Shown piece by piece: positions 33,611 through 42,622 of a stretch of DNA of 55,732 nucleotides (positions are counted from its first letter, which is position 1; each line of letters opens with the position of its first letter). The stretch is from Flavobacteriaceae bacterium. Its GTDB lineage: Bacteria > Bacteroidota > Bacteroidia > Flavobacteriales > Flavobacteriaceae. The notes below the pieces were generated by a model, which was not told the DNA's origin, made no database searches, and was given only the letters and a program-made list of their open reading frames with translations. The position numbers and the translations under genes are program-made. The stretch is from positions 1 to 55,732 of the forward strand of contig CANHRI010000011.1 of the NCBI GenBank assembly GCA_947463515.1, given 5' to 3'.

Positions 33611-34918
33611 ATGGCAAAGTTTGAATTGAAATTACCTAAAATGGGCGAGAGCGTTGCAGAGGCAACCATTACCAATTGGTTAAAAAACGTGGGGGATACC
33701 ATTGCTGCTGATGAAGCGGTTTTGGAGATTGCCACCGATAAAGTCGATAGTGAAGTGCCCAGTGAAGTTTCGGGTACGCTATCTGAAATTTTATTTCAAG
33801 TCAACGATGTTGTAAAAGTAGGACAAACCATTGCCATTATCGAAACCGAAGGCGGTGCTGTTGTTGAACCCGTTGCGCAAGCCGTAGCGTCTGCTCCTAT
33901 AGCAGAAGCTGTAGCCGCTGCTGTGGAAGTGGCGAAAGAAATTGCGGCACCTGCGGATTTTTCGGGTTCGGATAAATTTTATTCTCCTTTGGTTAAAAAC
34001 ATCGCAAAGGAAGAAGGTATTTCAGTAACTGAATTAGATACGATTGCCGGTTCGGGTAAAGACGGCCGTGTCACCAAAGAAGATTTGTTACAATACATTA
34101 AAAATAGAGGAAATCAACCCGTAGCTCCTGCAACTACTTCGGCTCCAGTAGCGACTCCTGCTCCAGTGGCGTCTTCTGCAACGCAAGCGGTACCTGTTTC
34201 AGTAAACGGTGCCGACGAAATTGTGGAAATGGACCGTATGCGCAAGTTGATTTCAAAATATATGGTCGAGTCAGTACAGACCTCGGCTCACGTCCAGTCG
34301 TTTATTGAGGTCGATGTGACCAATATTGTGAAATGGCGGGATAAGGTGAAAAACGAGTTTGAAAAGCGCGAAGGCGAGAAACTCACTTTTACACCGATAT
34401 TTATGGAAGCGGTGGCAAAAGCGTTGAAAGATTTCCCGATGATGAATATTTCTGTTGAGGGTGATTACATTATCAAGAAGAAAAATATCAACTTAGGAAT
34501 GGCTGCGGCTTTACCCAATGGCAATTTGATTGTTCCTGTAATTAAAAATGCCGATCAGTTGAATTTGGTTGGCATGGCTAAAGCCGTAAATGATTTAGGG
34601 AACCGTGCCAAAGCAGGGAAATTAAAACCCGATGATACCCAAGGTGGAACGTATACCGTAACCAATGTGGGAACGTTTGGGTCGGTTTTTGGTACGCCGA
34701 TTATCAACCAACCTCAAGTGGGTATTTTAGCTTTGGGGGCTATCCGAAAAGTGCCCGCGGTAATTGAAACGCCTGAGGGGGACTTCATCGGTATCCGTCA
34801 GAAAATGTTCTTATCGCACAGTTATGATCACCGCGTGGTCGATGGCGCTTTGGGCGGAAGCTTTGTAAAGCGCGTAGCCGATTATTTGGAAGCGTGGGAT
34901 AGTAATCGTACGATTTAA
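33611..34918 (+). CDS. 2-oxoacid dehydrogenase E2 (dihydrolipoamide acyltransferase)
   Basis: A 435-residue core enzyme of a 2-oxoacid dehydrogenase complex. In order: lipoyl domain (1-80, lipoyl Lys44 in TDKVDS), an Ala/Pro/Val-rich linker, an E1/E3-binding domain (about 120-160, SPLVKNIAKEEG), a second linker, and the catalytic domain ending in SHSYDHRVVDGALGG with the active His. One lipoyl domain and the sequence KMGESVAEATI suggest a branched-chain 2-oxoacid or 2-oxoglutarate type rather than a multi-lipoyl pyruvate type. No E1 or E3 gene is adjacent. The branched-chain type would fit with leucine dehydrogenase in this window; that is inference. Confidence 0.93.
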   Translation: MAKFELKLPKMGESVAEATITNWLKNVGDTIAADEAVLEIATDKVDSEVPSEVSGTLSEILFQVNDVVKVGQTIAIIETEGGAVVEPVAQAVASAPIAEAVAAAVEVAKEIAAPADFSGSDKFYSPLVKNIAKEEGISVTELDTIAGSGKDGRVTKEDLLQYIKNRGNQPVAPATTSAPVATPAPVASSATQAVPVSVNGADEIVEMDRMRKLISKYMVESVQTSAHVQSFIEVDVTNIVKWRDKVKNEFEKREGEKLTFTPIFMEAVAKALKDFPMMNISVEGDYIIKKKNINLGMAAALPNGNLIVPVIKNADQLNLVGMAKAVNDLGNRAKAGKLKPDDTQGGTYTVTNVGTFGSVFGTPIINQPQVGILALGAIRKVPAVIETPEGDFIGIRQKMFLSHSYDHRVVDGALGGSFVKRVADYLEAWDSNRTI

Positions 34919-34928
34919 TACTACCTAT

Positions 34929-34956
34929 AAAACCCGACCATTGTGTCGGGTTTTTT
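34929..34956. terminator. Rho-independent terminator after the E2 gene
   Basis: Stem AACCCGAC (34931-34938) / GTCGGG (34945-34950) with six T. It lies between the convergent E2 gene and the minus-strand secreted gene, 2 bp from the latter's stop. Confidence 0.88.
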
Positions 34957-34957
34957 C

Positions 34958-35371
34958 TTAATTATTAGGTTTGATGGTTATCACCATAGATTCCTCAAAT
35001 CGGTATTCTCCTTTTTTATAAATTTCTTTATTAGAAAGAATAACCTCATAGGTGTAAATCCCTTTGGGGAGTTCCAACAAACATTCTTTTCCGTCGTTTT
35101 GGACAACAAGTTCTTTCATAATTTCCTCACCATCTTCTCCTTTTCCAGTAATTCGGAACGTTATTTTCTCGGTTAATTTGTTTTTGATGCATACCTGATC
35201 AAGGGTTGTTTTGGACGCGTTGGAATTTCCTTTAGCGATCTTAAAAATCGTTAGTCCGTTCAACAACAATTCGCCACCTCGAATGACAGTTTGTAAATCA
35301 GCTTGAGCTTGTGCAGTTGAAGAAAAACAAAATATCCAAAAAAAGAGTCCCATTGTACGAAATTGTAACAT
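34958..35371 (-). CDS. Small secreted protein of unknown function
   Basis: I do not recognise a named family. The 137-residue product has a signal peptide ending AQA-Q near residue 23 and a body rich in beta strands: CIKNKLTEKITFRITGK, then VQNDGKECLLELPKGIYTYEV. Two cysteines (in VCIKN and GKECLL) could form a disulfide. The pattern of a strand followed by 'L-P-K-G-x-Y-T-Y-E-V' is like a carboxypeptidase-regulatory or Ig-like fold. It is preceded on the same strand, at 10 bp, by another small secreted gene, so the two likely form an operon. Confidence 0.7.
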   Translation of the reverse strand: MLQFRTMGLFFWIFCFSSTAQAQADLQTVIRGGELLLNGLTIFKIAKGNSNASKTTLDQVCIKNKLTEKITFRITGKGEDGEEIMKELVVQNDGKECLLELPKGIYTYEVILSNKEIYKKGEYRFEESMVITIKPNN

Positions 35372-35380
35372 CCTAAAGTC

Positions 35381-35767
35381 TTAACCTGTTATGGATGCGA
35401 TGAGCATTTTTCGTAAACGGGTAACAGTAGCTGCTACTTCAGCGCAGCCCACAGTTGCAGAAGCAGTAACGGTAACACTCGCCACACCCACCGACATGGT
35501 GACACTAACTTCAAGGGAGACTTCACATTTCCCTGCATTTCGTTGCGTTTCTGTGTTGACCAGAGCACCATCTTTGAGAATAATTTCCAGTCCTTCATCA
35601 AATTCGGCTAAGGAATTAAATTGGTAGGCTACTTTGTCGGAATTTGTTTTACTTATCAAAGTAATGGATTGCACAATTGCTTTTTCGGTAAGCGTTTCTT
35701 TGTTTTGTGCTTGGGTGGGTATTCCAAAGAATAATGTGGCGATAAGGCCAAAGATTAGATTTTTCAT
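35381..35767 (-). CDS. Small secreted protein of unknown function
   Basis: I do not recognise this 128-residue product. It has a clear signal peptide (MKNLIFGLIATLFFGIPTQAQ). The C-terminal half is unusually rich in Val, Ala, Ser and Thr (EVSVTMSVGVASVTVTASAT, then VGCAEVAATV), a composition that suggests a beta-rich, perhaps aggregating or fibre-forming segment. It is the first gene of a two-gene unit with the secreted protein downstream. The start at 35767 yields the signal peptide; an open frame 43 codons longer is not supported. Confidence 0.7.
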   Translation of the reverse strand: MKNLIFGLIATLFFGIPTQAQNKETLTEKAIVQSITLISKTNSDKVAYQFNSLAEFDEGLEIILKDGALVNTETQRNAGKCEVSLEVSVTMSVGVASVTVTASATVGCAEVAATVTRLRKMLIASITG

Positions 35768-35899
35768 AATTTTGAATGGCTTAAAAATGAGGTCCGAAGA
35801 CCCGTTTTGATTTGTTAGTTCCATCCTTTGAAGTATAACAAATCGTCTAATTTCTTCAAAGGTTCCTATCCAAAAGGCAATGCGCGGAAACAGCATTAC

Positions 35900-36419
35900 A
35901 GGGTCACAGTTGGGGGTTGGCCACGATTTAACCGTCTTATAATTGGTATTAATTTTTTATTTATATGCCTTCATTTACCATTTAAAAATTTCTCCTGTGA
36001 ATTTTTTACTGGTGACTATTCAAAATGAACGAGATGACTTTATTTCATTACCATAAAAATCTAGTTAGAAAATGGAAATGTGAATGTGAAACAGTAGCGT
36101 GTAATAATACAATAGAAAAAAAGAGGGGTTTACTCCATTGACAACAATCATTGGGAATGATGTTTAATTTTACTATTCATGTTTTTGGTTTGGCGTATAC
36201 TTGAAATCATTTAAATTGTGTTTTTTGTTGAGGTAAAACTATCTTTTTTTTACATAATACCTTTACACAAAAAGTGTACTATTTGTTAAAATTTATGATT
36301 CTTGTCATGGTAAAACATTGATAACAATTAGAATACAACATCCTTTTGCCAACATAAAGCACCTATGCGTAATAAGGTAAATTATGCTGTACAATCGATA
36401 AACGGTACATGCAATCCCG
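35900..36419. other. AT-rich intergenic region, no gene
   Basis: About 520 bp without a convincing gene, more AT-rich than its surroundings. I see a small hairpin-capable site TACAC-AAAAA-GTGTA near 36264-36278, several poly-T runs and a short open frame (36025-36141) that I do not trust. A TATATTTG promoter ends the gap. Confidence 0.5.
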
Positions 36420-36427
36420 TATATTTG
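36420..36427 (+). promoter_or_regulatory. -7 promoter element TATATTTG for the exonuclease operon
   Basis: Exact TAnnTTTG match 19 bp before the ATG of the exonuclease gene. Confidence 0.7.
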
Positions 36428-36445
36428 TCCGCTTGAATTGTAAGA

Positions 36446-37219
36446 ATGGAATTAAAATTAAACCGACCGATTTGTTTTTTTGATTTAGAAACAACCGGAA
36501 TTGATGTAGCGCGCGATCGTATTGTTGAAATTTCAATTGTAAAAGTATATCCCAACGGGAATCAAGAAAGTCGAACTTGGTTGGTGAATCCCACGATTCC
36601 CATTCCTTCTCAAGCTACAGCGGTGCATGGGATTTCCAATGAGAAAGTCGCTAACGAGCCTACATTTAAAGAATTAGCCCCTCAAATTCATGTGATGATA
36701 AAGGATTCAGATTTGGCCGGATACAATTCCGATCGATTTGATATTCCGTTGTTGGCGGAGGAGTTGTTACGCGCTGAAGTTGATTTTGACATGAAAAATC
36801 GAGTAGCTGTGGATGTGCAAACCATTTTTCATAAAAAAGAGGAGCGAACCTTGAGTGCAGCGTATCGTTTTTATTGCAACCAAACCTTGGACAATGCCCA
36901 CAGTGCGGAAGCCGATACCAAAGCAACTTATGAAATTCTCAAAGCGCAATTGGACCGATATCCCGATTTACCCAACGATGTAAAAGCGCTTTCAGAGTAT
37001 ACCACACGAAAAAAAGCGGTTGATTTCGCAGGATTCATTGCGTTGGACGATAAAGGTCGGGAGATATTTACCTTTGGTAAACATAAAGGAGCTTTGGTAG
37101 AGGATGTTTTTGAGAAAGAGCCTGGATACTTTGGTTGGATTCAAGGTGCCGATTTTCCTTTGTATACCAAAAAGGTACTTACAGGTATTAAATTACGGAA
37201 GTTAAACACCAAATTGTAA
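36446..37219 (+). CDS. 3'-5' exonuclease (DEDDh, DnaQ-like) with C-terminal DUF3820-like domain
   Basis: The 257-residue protein starts with a DnaQ/RNase T exonuclease domain: FFDLETTGID (Asp13, Glu15), AVHGISNE, AGYNSDRFDIPLL (third Asp) and NAHSAEADTKAT (His and last Asp). All four carboxylates and the His are present, so it should be active. The C-terminal part (about 200-250) has FGKHKGALVEDVFEKEPGYFGWIQGADFPL read in pieces, which matches the DUF3820 / putative quorum-sensing-regulated virulence factor pattern. It may proofread or process nucleic acid ends. It heads a run of co-directional genes (FAH hydrolase, HPt, CinA). Confidence 0.9.
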   Translation: MELKLNRPICFFDLETTGIDVARDRIVEISIVKVYPNGNQESRTWLVNPTIPIPSQATAVHGISNEKVANEPTFKELAPQIHVMIKDSDLAGYNSDRFDIPLLAEELLRAEVDFDMKNRVAVDVQTIFHKKEERTLSAAYRFYCNQTLDNAHSAEADTKATYEILKAQLDRYPDLPNDVKALSEYTTRKKAVDFAGFIALDDKGREIFTFGKHKGALVEDVFEKEPGYFGWIQGADFPLYTKKVLTGIKLRKLNTKL

Positions 37220-37265
37220 TTAAAAATCAAGATCGGGTAGGGTAAAATCGCTTAAAACTGTTATC

Positions 37266-37877
37266 ATGAAAATCATTTGTATCGGAAGAAATTATGTGCA
37301 GCATATCGCCGAGCTTCAGAATGAGCGTCCTGAAGCCCCGGTAGTATTTTTAAAACCTGATTCTTCGATTTTATTGAAGCAACATCCTTTTGTGATTCCG
37401 GAGTTTTCCGATGACGTACATCATGAAGTGGAGGTTTTGGTTAAAATCAATAAAGTCGGAAAATACATCGATGTAAAAATGGCACATCAATATTACGATG
37501 AGATTGGATTAGGTATTGATTTTACAGCACGTGATCTCCAAGAGCAACTCAAAAAAAAGGGATTGCCTTGGGAAAAAGCAAAGGCATTTGACGGTTCAGC
37601 GGTTATTGGTGAATTTTATCCGAAATCTGATTTTGAATCGGTTGAAAATATTAATTTTGAGTTACATTCCAACGGGAACGTCGTTCAAAAAGGAAATACG
37701 GAGCAGATGTTGTGGAAAATAGACGAGCAAATTGCCTATGTTTCACAGTATTTTACGCTCAAAAAAGGCGACATCTTATTTACGGGGACCCCAGAAGGTG
37801 TGGCTAAAGTTCATCCCAATGATAAGTTGGAAGGATTTATAGAAGGAAAAAAAGCATTTCGAATACACATTAAATAA
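37266..37877 (+). CDS. Fumarylacetoacetate hydrolase family protein
   Basis: The 203-residue product is one FAH domain: CIGRNYVQHIAEL at the N-terminus, FLKPDSS, HHEVEVLVKI with the metal-binding Glu residues, IGLGIDFTARDLQ and GTPEGVAKV near the end. FAH family proteins cleave C-C bonds in acylpyruvates or decarboxylate oxaloacetate. The short single-domain form is like FAHD1-type acylpyruvase/oxaloacetate decarboxylase. The true substrate cannot be set from the sequence. Confidence 0.92.
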   Translation: MKIICIGRNYVQHIAELQNERPEAPVVFLKPDSSILLKQHPFVIPEFSDDVHHEVEVLVKINKVGKYIDVKMAHQYYDEIGLGIDFTARDLQEQLKKKGLPWEKAKAFDGSAVIGEFYPKSDFESVENINFELHSNGNVVQKGNTEQMLWKIDEQIAYVSQYFTLKKGDILFTGTPEGVAKVHPNDKLEGFIEGKKAFRIHIK

Positions 37878-37901
37878 AGGCAAATAATCGAATATCTACG
37901 A

Positions 37902-38246
37902 ATGGCAATTAATTATAACCTCGCAAAAGTATATGCATTATCGGATAATGATCCGGAGTTTGTCATGCAAATCATTACCTTGTTTGTTACAGAAGTTCCA
38001 CAAGACTTGCAACAAATAGAGTTGGGTATCAAAACCAAAGACCACAAATTGGCCTATGCGTATGCCCATAAAATCAAACCCACACTCGATTTGTTGGGGA
38101 TGACCATGGCCCATGAAGAAATTCTTCAAGTAGAGGCTTGGACCAAAGCAGAAGGAAAACGCAAAGAAATTGAGGCTACTTTTGAAAGTATTCAGGTTCA
38201 AGTTGAAAAAGCGGTTAAAGAGATAAAAAAAGATTTCGAAATTTAA
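37902..38246 (+). CDS. HPt (histidine phosphotransfer) domain protein
   Basis: A free-standing 114-residue HPt protein: a four-helix bundle with the phospho-accepting His56 in AYAHKIKPTLDLLGM. HPt proteins relay phosphate between hybrid histidine kinases and response regulators. No kinase or regulator gene is near, so it is an orphan; its partners must be elsewhere. It lies 24 bp after the FAH gene and 18 bp before cinA, so all are probably co-transcribed. Confidence 0.85.
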   Translation: MAINYNLAKVYALSDNDPEFVMQIITLFVTEVPQDLQQIELGIKTKDHKLAYAYAHKIKPTLDLLGMTMAHEEILQVEAWTKAEGKRKEIEATFESIQVQVEKAVKEIKKDFEI

Positions 38247-38264
38247 TCGAATATTTAGTTACTC

Positions 38265-39515
38265 ATGAAAGCTGCCATTGTGACCATTGGAGACGAAATC
38301 CTTATTGGGCAAATCGCCGATACCAATTCAACATTTATCGCCAAGGCTTTGGATCGAATTGGGGTGCAAACAGTGGAAATGCGTTCCATAAGCGATCAAC
38401 GGGAAGCGTTACTGCAAACCTTTTCGGCCTATCAGAATCAAGTCGATTTTGTGGTGATGACCGGAGGGTTGGGCCCTACCAAAGATGACATCACTAAAAA
38501 AACCTTAGCCGACTATTTTGAAGACACGTTGGTGCGCAACACCGACGTTGAACAGCATGTGGTTGCGCTCATCGAGAAAGTGCTGCAACGACCTGCTTCA
38601 CAGTTGAATAAAGACCAAGCGTTGGTGCCTTCCCATGCTCAGGTGCTTTTCAATGCTGTAGGTACGGCTCCAGGTATGTGGATTCAAAAAGAGCAAACGG
38701 TATTTATTTCAATGCCTGGTGTTCCCTATGAGATGAAACATTTGATGGAACAACAAGTGATTCCCAAAATAGCCGCCGAATACCAACGTCCTTATATTCT
38801 TCACAAAACCTTATTAACCTATGGTTTGGGCGAAAGTGTCGTCGCAGAGCGCATTGAGGCCTGGGAAAATCAATTGCCCGAATACATAAAACTTGCCTAC
38901 TTACCCGCTCCAGGGCGCGTACGTTTACGTCTTACCGCACGCGGAACCGATTTAAAACTATTGGAAGAAGCAGTGGCTCAAGCAGTGGCAGCGGTTACCC
39001 CGTTGATTAGCGATATTTTGGTTGGTTTTGAAGAAGACGAAACGATAGAAGTTGTTGTGGGTCGATTGTTAGCACAAAGTGGTCAAACGTTGGCCACTGC
39101 CGAAAGTTGTACGGGAGGAAAAATAGCCCAACTGCTCACATCCGTTTCAGGAGCTTCTGCGTATTTTAAAGGAAGTGTGGTGTGTTATGCGACCGAAATA
39201 AAAACAAAGCTTTTGGGTGTCGATCCCCAGCTGATTGCAACCCACAGTGTGGTCAGTGCCGAAGTAGTGAAAGCGATGGCTTTGGGAGTGCAAGCGCAAA
39301 TGCAATCGGATTATGCTTTGGCAACAACCGGTAATGCCGGACCCCAAAAAGGAGAATCGGATGCCGAAGTGGGTACCGTATTTATTGCATTGGCTACCCC
39401 GCAAGAGGTTGTCGTTGAGCACTTTAATTTTGGTCAACCCCGAGAGAAAGTAGTAGACCGAGCCACCGTCAAAGCCTTGGAAATGCTGCAAAAAGAAATT
39501 TTAAAAAATCTCTAA
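38265..39515 (+). CDS. cinA: CinA family protein (nicotinamide-nucleotide amidohydrolase)
   Basis: The 416-residue protein has an N-terminal MoaB/MogA-like domain (about 1-170, [34 protein letters not shown]) and a C-terminal PncC domain (about 255-415, [22 protein letters not shown]). Bacterial CinA proteins deamidate NMN to NaMN in pyridine nucleotide recycling; the first domain may act as ADP-ribose pyrophosphatase. It is full length. Despite the name there is no direct sign of a competence role here. Confidence 0.94.
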   Translation: MKAAIVTIGDEILIGQIADTNSTFIAKALDRIGVQTVEMRSISDQREALLQTFSAYQNQVDFVVMTGGLGPTKDDITKKTLADYFEDTLVRNTDVEQHVVALIEKVLQRPASQLNKDQALVPSHAQVLFNAVGTAPGMWIQKEQTVFISMPGVPYEMKHLMEQQVIPKIAAEYQRPYILHKTLLTYGLGESVVAERIEAWENQLPEYIKLAYLPAPGRVRLRLTARGTDLKLLEEAVAQAVAAVTPLISDILVGFEEDETIEVVVGRLLAQSGQTLATAESCTGGKIAQLLTSVSGASAYFKGSVVCYATEIKTKLLGVDPQLIATHSVVSAEVVKAMALGVQAQMQSDYALATTGNAGPQKGESDAEVGTVFIALATPQEVVVEHFNFGQPREKVVDRATVKALEMLQKEILKNL

Positions 39516-39589
39516 TATTTTTTTGTGTGTAAGGTTTCTTTTTTGTTTCTTTGCACCCTGATTTTGAATAACGATAAAAGAAAAGCATA

Positions 39590-39823
39590 ATGTCAAGAGT
39601 TTGTGACCTTACAGGTAAGAGAGCGATGGTTGGAAACAACGTTTCTCACGCGATGAACAAAACGAAACGAAAGTTTTCTGTGAACTTAGTTAAAAAACGT
39701 TTCTACCTTGCTGAAGAAGATAGATGGGTTACCTTACGTGTAGCTGCATCAACGATTAAAACAATCAACAAAAAAGGCATTGCGGCTGTATTGAAAGATG
39801 CAAAAGCAAAAGGCTTTATTTAA
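39590..39823 (+). CDS. rpmB: 50S ribosomal protein L28
   Basis: The 77-residue product begins [24 protein letters not shown], the L28 core, and continues with [14 protein letters not shown]. It leads the rpmB-rpmG-DUF4295 unit. The only upstream promoter candidate is TTTCTTTG near 39545-39553, a one-base departure from TAnnTTTG. Confidence 0.97.
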   Translation: MSRVCDLTGKRAMVGNNVSHAMNKTKRKFSVNLVKKRFYLAEEDRWVTLRVAASTIKTINKKGIAAVLKDAKAKGFI

Positions 39824-39848
39824 TCGGTAATCCTTAATATTAAAGACA

Positions 39849-40031
39849 ATGGCAAAGAAAGGTAATAGAATCCAAGTAATCTTAGAATGTACTGAGCACA
39901 AAGAATCAGGAATGCCTGGTACGTCTCGTTATATCACGAAAAAAAACAAAAAAAATACGCCTGATCGTATGGAATTGAAAAAATTCAACCCGATCTTAAA
40001 GCGAATGACTGTACATAAAGAAATTAAATAA
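39849..40031 (+). CDS. rpmG: 50S ribosomal protein L33
   Basis: The 60-residue protein starts [18 protein letters not shown] and includes [22 protein letters not shown]. It has one Cys where zinc-binding L33 forms carry four, so it is the zinc-independent (C-minus) type. It lies 25 bp after rpmB. Confidence 0.96.
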   Translation: MAKKGNRIQVILECTEHKESGMPGTSRYITKKNKKNTPDRMELKKFNPILKRMTVHKEIK

Positions 40032-40078
40032 TTACGAGATTTTTATTGTTTTAAAAATTTCAAATACCCTTTTGAATC

Positions 40079-40231
40079 ATGGCAAAGAAAACCGTAGCAA
40101 CGTTACAAACCGCTTCAAAGAGATTAACAAAAGCCATTAAAATGGTAAAATCTCCTAAAACAGGTGCTTACACTTTCGTAGAGGCGATTATGTCTCCTGA
40201 AGAAGTTGATGAGTATTTGAAAAAGAAATAA
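40079..40231 (+). CDS. DUF4295 small basic protein
   Basis: A 50-residue protein, MAKKTVATLQTASKRLTKAI...SPKTGAYTFVEAIMSPEEVDEYLKKK. It is the lineage-typical DUF4295 that follows rpmB and rpmG in Bacteroidota and probably associates with the ribosome; the exact role is not known. It is 47 bp after rpmG and ends before a strong terminator. Confidence 0.92.
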   Translation: MAKKTVATLQTASKRLTKAIKMVKSPKTGAYTFVEAIMSPEEVDEYLKKK

Positions 40232-40254
40232 TCAGAAGCGAACCCGAATATATT

Positions 40255-40286
40255 AAAGCTACTTTCAAGAGAAAGTAGCTTTTTTA
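40255..40286 (+). terminator. Rho-independent terminator after DUF4295
   Basis: Perfect 12-bp stem AAAGCTACTTTC (40255-40266) / GAAAGTAGCTTT (40271-40282) with a 4-base loop and a T tract. Confidence 0.93.
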
Positions 40287-40288
40287 TT

Positions 40289-40296
40289 TATATTTG
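40289..40296 (+). promoter_or_regulatory. -7 promoter element TATATTTG for ftsY
   Basis: Exact TAnnTTTG just after the preceding terminator, 33 bp before the ftsY ATG. Confidence 0.7.
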
Positions 40297-40328
40297 TCGA
40301 ACAAAATTCACCGTAGTTGTAGTTCCTT

Positions 40329-41282
40329 ATGAGCTTTTTTAAACGCATATTTTCATCCGAGAAAAAAGAAACCTTAGACAAAGGCTTGGAAAAAACGAAA
40401 ACAAGTTTTTTTTCCAAATTGACCAAAGCGGTTGCCGGAAAGTCTAAAGTCGATGATGAGGTTTTGGATAATTTGGAAGAGATTCTAGTTTCCTCCGATG
40501 TTGGTGTCAATACAACCCTTAAAATTATTGAGCGTATTGAAGAACGTGTGGCCCAGGACAAATACCTCGGAACCGACGAATTGAATCAAATTTTACGCGA
40601 AGAAATTGCAGGCTTACTTTCCGAAACCCAGTCGGGTGAAGAAACCGAATTTGTCATACCCACCACCTCGCGACCCTATGTTATCATGGTCGTGGGTGTC
40701 AACGGCGTTGGAAAAACGACAACCATCGGAAAATTGGCCCATCAGTTCAAAAAAGCCGGTCACCAAGTCGTACTCGGTGCTGCCGATACCTTTCGCGCCG
40801 CAGCAATCGATCAATTGCAAATCTGGGCCGATCGCGTGGGTGTCCCTATTGTAAAACAACAAATGGGTTCTGATCCAGCTTCCGTGGCCTTTGACACCTT
40901 ACAATCGGCTGTAGCTCAAAAAGCAGATGTAGTGATTGTCGATACCGCGGGACGTTTGCACAACAAAGTGGGCTTAATGAACGAATTGTCCAAAGTCAAA
41001 AAAGTAATGCAAAAAGTAGTCCCCGATGCCCCACATGATGTACTTTTAGTATTGGATGGCTCCACGGGACAGAACGCTTTTGAACAAGCCAAACAGTTTA
41101 CAGCGGCCACTGAAGTGAGTTGTCTAGCAGTCACCAAATTGGACGGAACCGCCAAAGGAGGCGTCGTCATTGGTATCTCCGATCAGTTTCAAATTCCCGT
41201 CAAGTATATCGGAGTAGGCGAGGGTATCAATGATTTACAAGTGTTCAATAAATACGAATTCGTAGATAGTTTTTTCGCGTAA
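40329..41282 (+). CDS. ftsY: Signal recognition particle receptor FtsY
   Basis: FtsY docks SRP-bound ribosomes at the inner membrane. The 317-residue protein has the NG domain: helical N part (about 20-95), then GTPase motifs GVNGVGKTTTIGKLA (G1), ADTFRAAAIDQL, VDTAGR (G3) and TKLDGTAKGG (G4). The acidic A domain of E. coli is nearly absent, as in many bacteria. Confidence 0.97.
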   Translation: MSFFKRIFSSEKKETLDKGLEKTKTSFFSKLTKAVAGKSKVDDEVLDNLEEILVSSDVGVNTTLKIIERIEERVAQDKYLGTDELNQILREEIAGLLSETQSGEETEFVIPTTSRPYVIMVVGVNGVGKTTTIGKLAHQFKKAGHQVVLGAADTFRAAAIDQLQIWADRVGVPIVKQQMGSDPASVAFDTLQSAVAQKADVVIVDTAGRLHNKVGLMNELSKVKKVMQKVVPDAPHDVLLVLDGSTGQNAFEQAKQFTAATEVSCLAVTKLDGTAKGGVVIGISDQFQIPVKYIGVGEGINDLQVFNKYEFVDSFFA

Positions 41283-41283
41283 C

Positions 41284-41481
41284 ATGAAGAAAATTATATT
41301 GTGGTATCGACATGTACCGTTTATCATTCTTATTCTGCTTAGCTTTGGGATTGGACTTTTATCCAAACTTGTTGAAGGACATTTTACCGATATCGCCATG
41401 GGGATGCAACTCATCGCCTTCTTTTTCTTGATATCCGGTTTGATTCGTTTTTTCGACCGTTTTCTCTTTAAAACTAAATAA
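41284..41481 (+). CDS. Small membrane protein, two predicted helices
   Basis: A 65-residue protein of unknown function, with hydrophobic helices at about 12-30 and 38-57 and a basic C-terminus. It starts 1 bp after the ftsY stop, so it is translationally coupled to that gene. I do not recognise a named family, though similar small proteins beside ftsY occur in flavobacteria. Confidence 0.75.
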   Translation: MKKIILWYRHVPFIILILLSFGIGLLSKLVEGHFTDIAMGMQLIAFFFLISGLIRFFDRFLFKTK

Positions 41482-41510
41482 AAAAATGCGCCTAAAAAAG
41501 CGCATTTATT
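41481..41510. terminator. Bidirectional terminator after the ftsY operon
   Basis: Stem AAATGCGC (41484-41491) / GCGCATTT (41500-41507). It ends the ftsY operon and, on the other strand, overlaps the end of the serine hydrolase gene, whose stop lies in the loop. Confidence 0.85.
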
Positions 41511-42574
41511 TTTGTCCATAACGTATCATCAAAATCCGATAAAGCCATATTCACCGAATCCGCAGCCTCTCCCATTCGTATCACGACCATCTTTTTACTC
41601 GGAACCACATATATTTTTTGATCGTTTTTCCCCAAAGCACAATACATATCCGTAGGGCCGTTCGGAATAATTGATCCGTTAAATTGAAATTGGGTTTGCG
41701 GCAATCGATACGTCGATTTTCCATTCAACCACCACATATATCCATACGCTTGATTTAAATTTTGGGACGTATTCACCGCCTCATTAAAAAACGCTTCATT
41801 GACGACTTGCACGCCATTCCATTTTCCTTTATTTAACGCCAAAAGACCAAATCGCGCCATATTTCGCGTGGTACTCCAATACACACTCAAATCATCACCA
41901 CTCGCAATCCAAGCGCCACCGGTCATACCAATACGGTCCCGAAGTTTAGTGTTAAAATACGTACTCCACGATTGACCACTCGCCGCAGCAATCACATCCT
42001 GTAATTTTACATAGACATTGTGATAGGCCCAGCGTGTTCCCGCATCGGCGACGTACAACAAATTAGACGGATTCACACTGTCGCCCATGCTGTCATCCAA
42101 GCCCGAATTCATCGACAACAAATTTTTGCACGTAATCAAATTCTCTTTGGCCAAAGGAGCGCTCGTCCAACCTGTTCCCAAATAATCGGATACTTTATTA
42201 TTAATATTGATAAGTCCCTCTTGCTGCGCAATCCCAGTGACGGCTGCCGTCAAGGTTTTCCCCGCACTCGCCCAATACCACGGCGTTGTTGCGCTGTGCC
42301 CGTTCAAATAGTACTCCATGACAATGCGACCATTGACCAAAATCATAAAAGATTTGGTGTTTTTTAAAGTCAAATAATCGACCAAAGGTTGCACTGCAGC
42401 TTGATTCCAACCCATGGCTGCTACCGATTCCGTTTCCCACGTATTACTTCCATCACTAGGCGGAAAATACATGGTTTCCTCGGGAGGCGTTTGACTGCTA
42501 TTGTCCGAATCCGAACACGAAACGGTCAATAACAAACTGCTGAAAAGCAACGATGCGTAGCCTATTTTTCTCAT
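41492..42574 (-). CDS. Serine hydrolase lipoprotein (class C beta-lactamase-like fold)
   Basis: The 360-residue product has a lipoprotein signal (lipobox TVSC) and the penicillin-recognising fold of the beta-lactamase family (serine hydrolase, S12). The catalytic Ser103-x-x-Lys106 is SAGK in WASAGKTL, and a Tyr-x-Asn motif is at WAYHNVYV. It probably acts as an esterase or a D-Ala peptidase rather than a drug-resistance enzyme, given that it lacks a clear KTG box (only a weak candidate near ALGKND). It begins at the ATG at 42574, as the codon at 42580 is TTG. Confidence 0.88.
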   Translation of the reverse strand: MRKIGYASLLFSSLLLTVSCSDSDNSSQTPPEETMYFPPSDGSNTWETESVAAMGWNQAAVQPLVDYLTLKNTKSFMILVNGRIVMEYYLNGHSATTPWYWASAGKTLTAAVTGIAQQEGLININNKVSDYLGTGWTSAPLAKENLITCKNLLSMNSGLDDSMGDSVNPSNLLYVADAGTRWAYHNVYVKLQDVIAAASGQSWSTYFNTKLRDRIGMTGGAWIASGDDLSVYWSTTRNMARFGLLALNKGKWNGVQVVNEAFFNEAVNTSQNLNQAYGYMWWLNGKSTYRLPQTQFQFNGSIIPNGPTDMYCALGKNDQKIYVVPSKKMVVIRMGEAADSVNMALSDFDDTLWTKINALF

Positions 42575-42622
42575 GGTCAAAGATTTTTAAGGTTAGAGTC
42601 TTTTTGGAGAAAAAGGTTTAAT

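Noticed and set aside
36025..36141. 38-codon open frame in the AT-rich gap
   Set aside because: It is short, has no promoter element or recognisable sequence and could occur by chance.
41492..42574. Antibiotic-resistance beta-lactamase
   Set aside because: The SxxK and Tyr-Asn motifs are present but no clear KTG box is, and the lipoprotein form fits an esterase or peptidase better.
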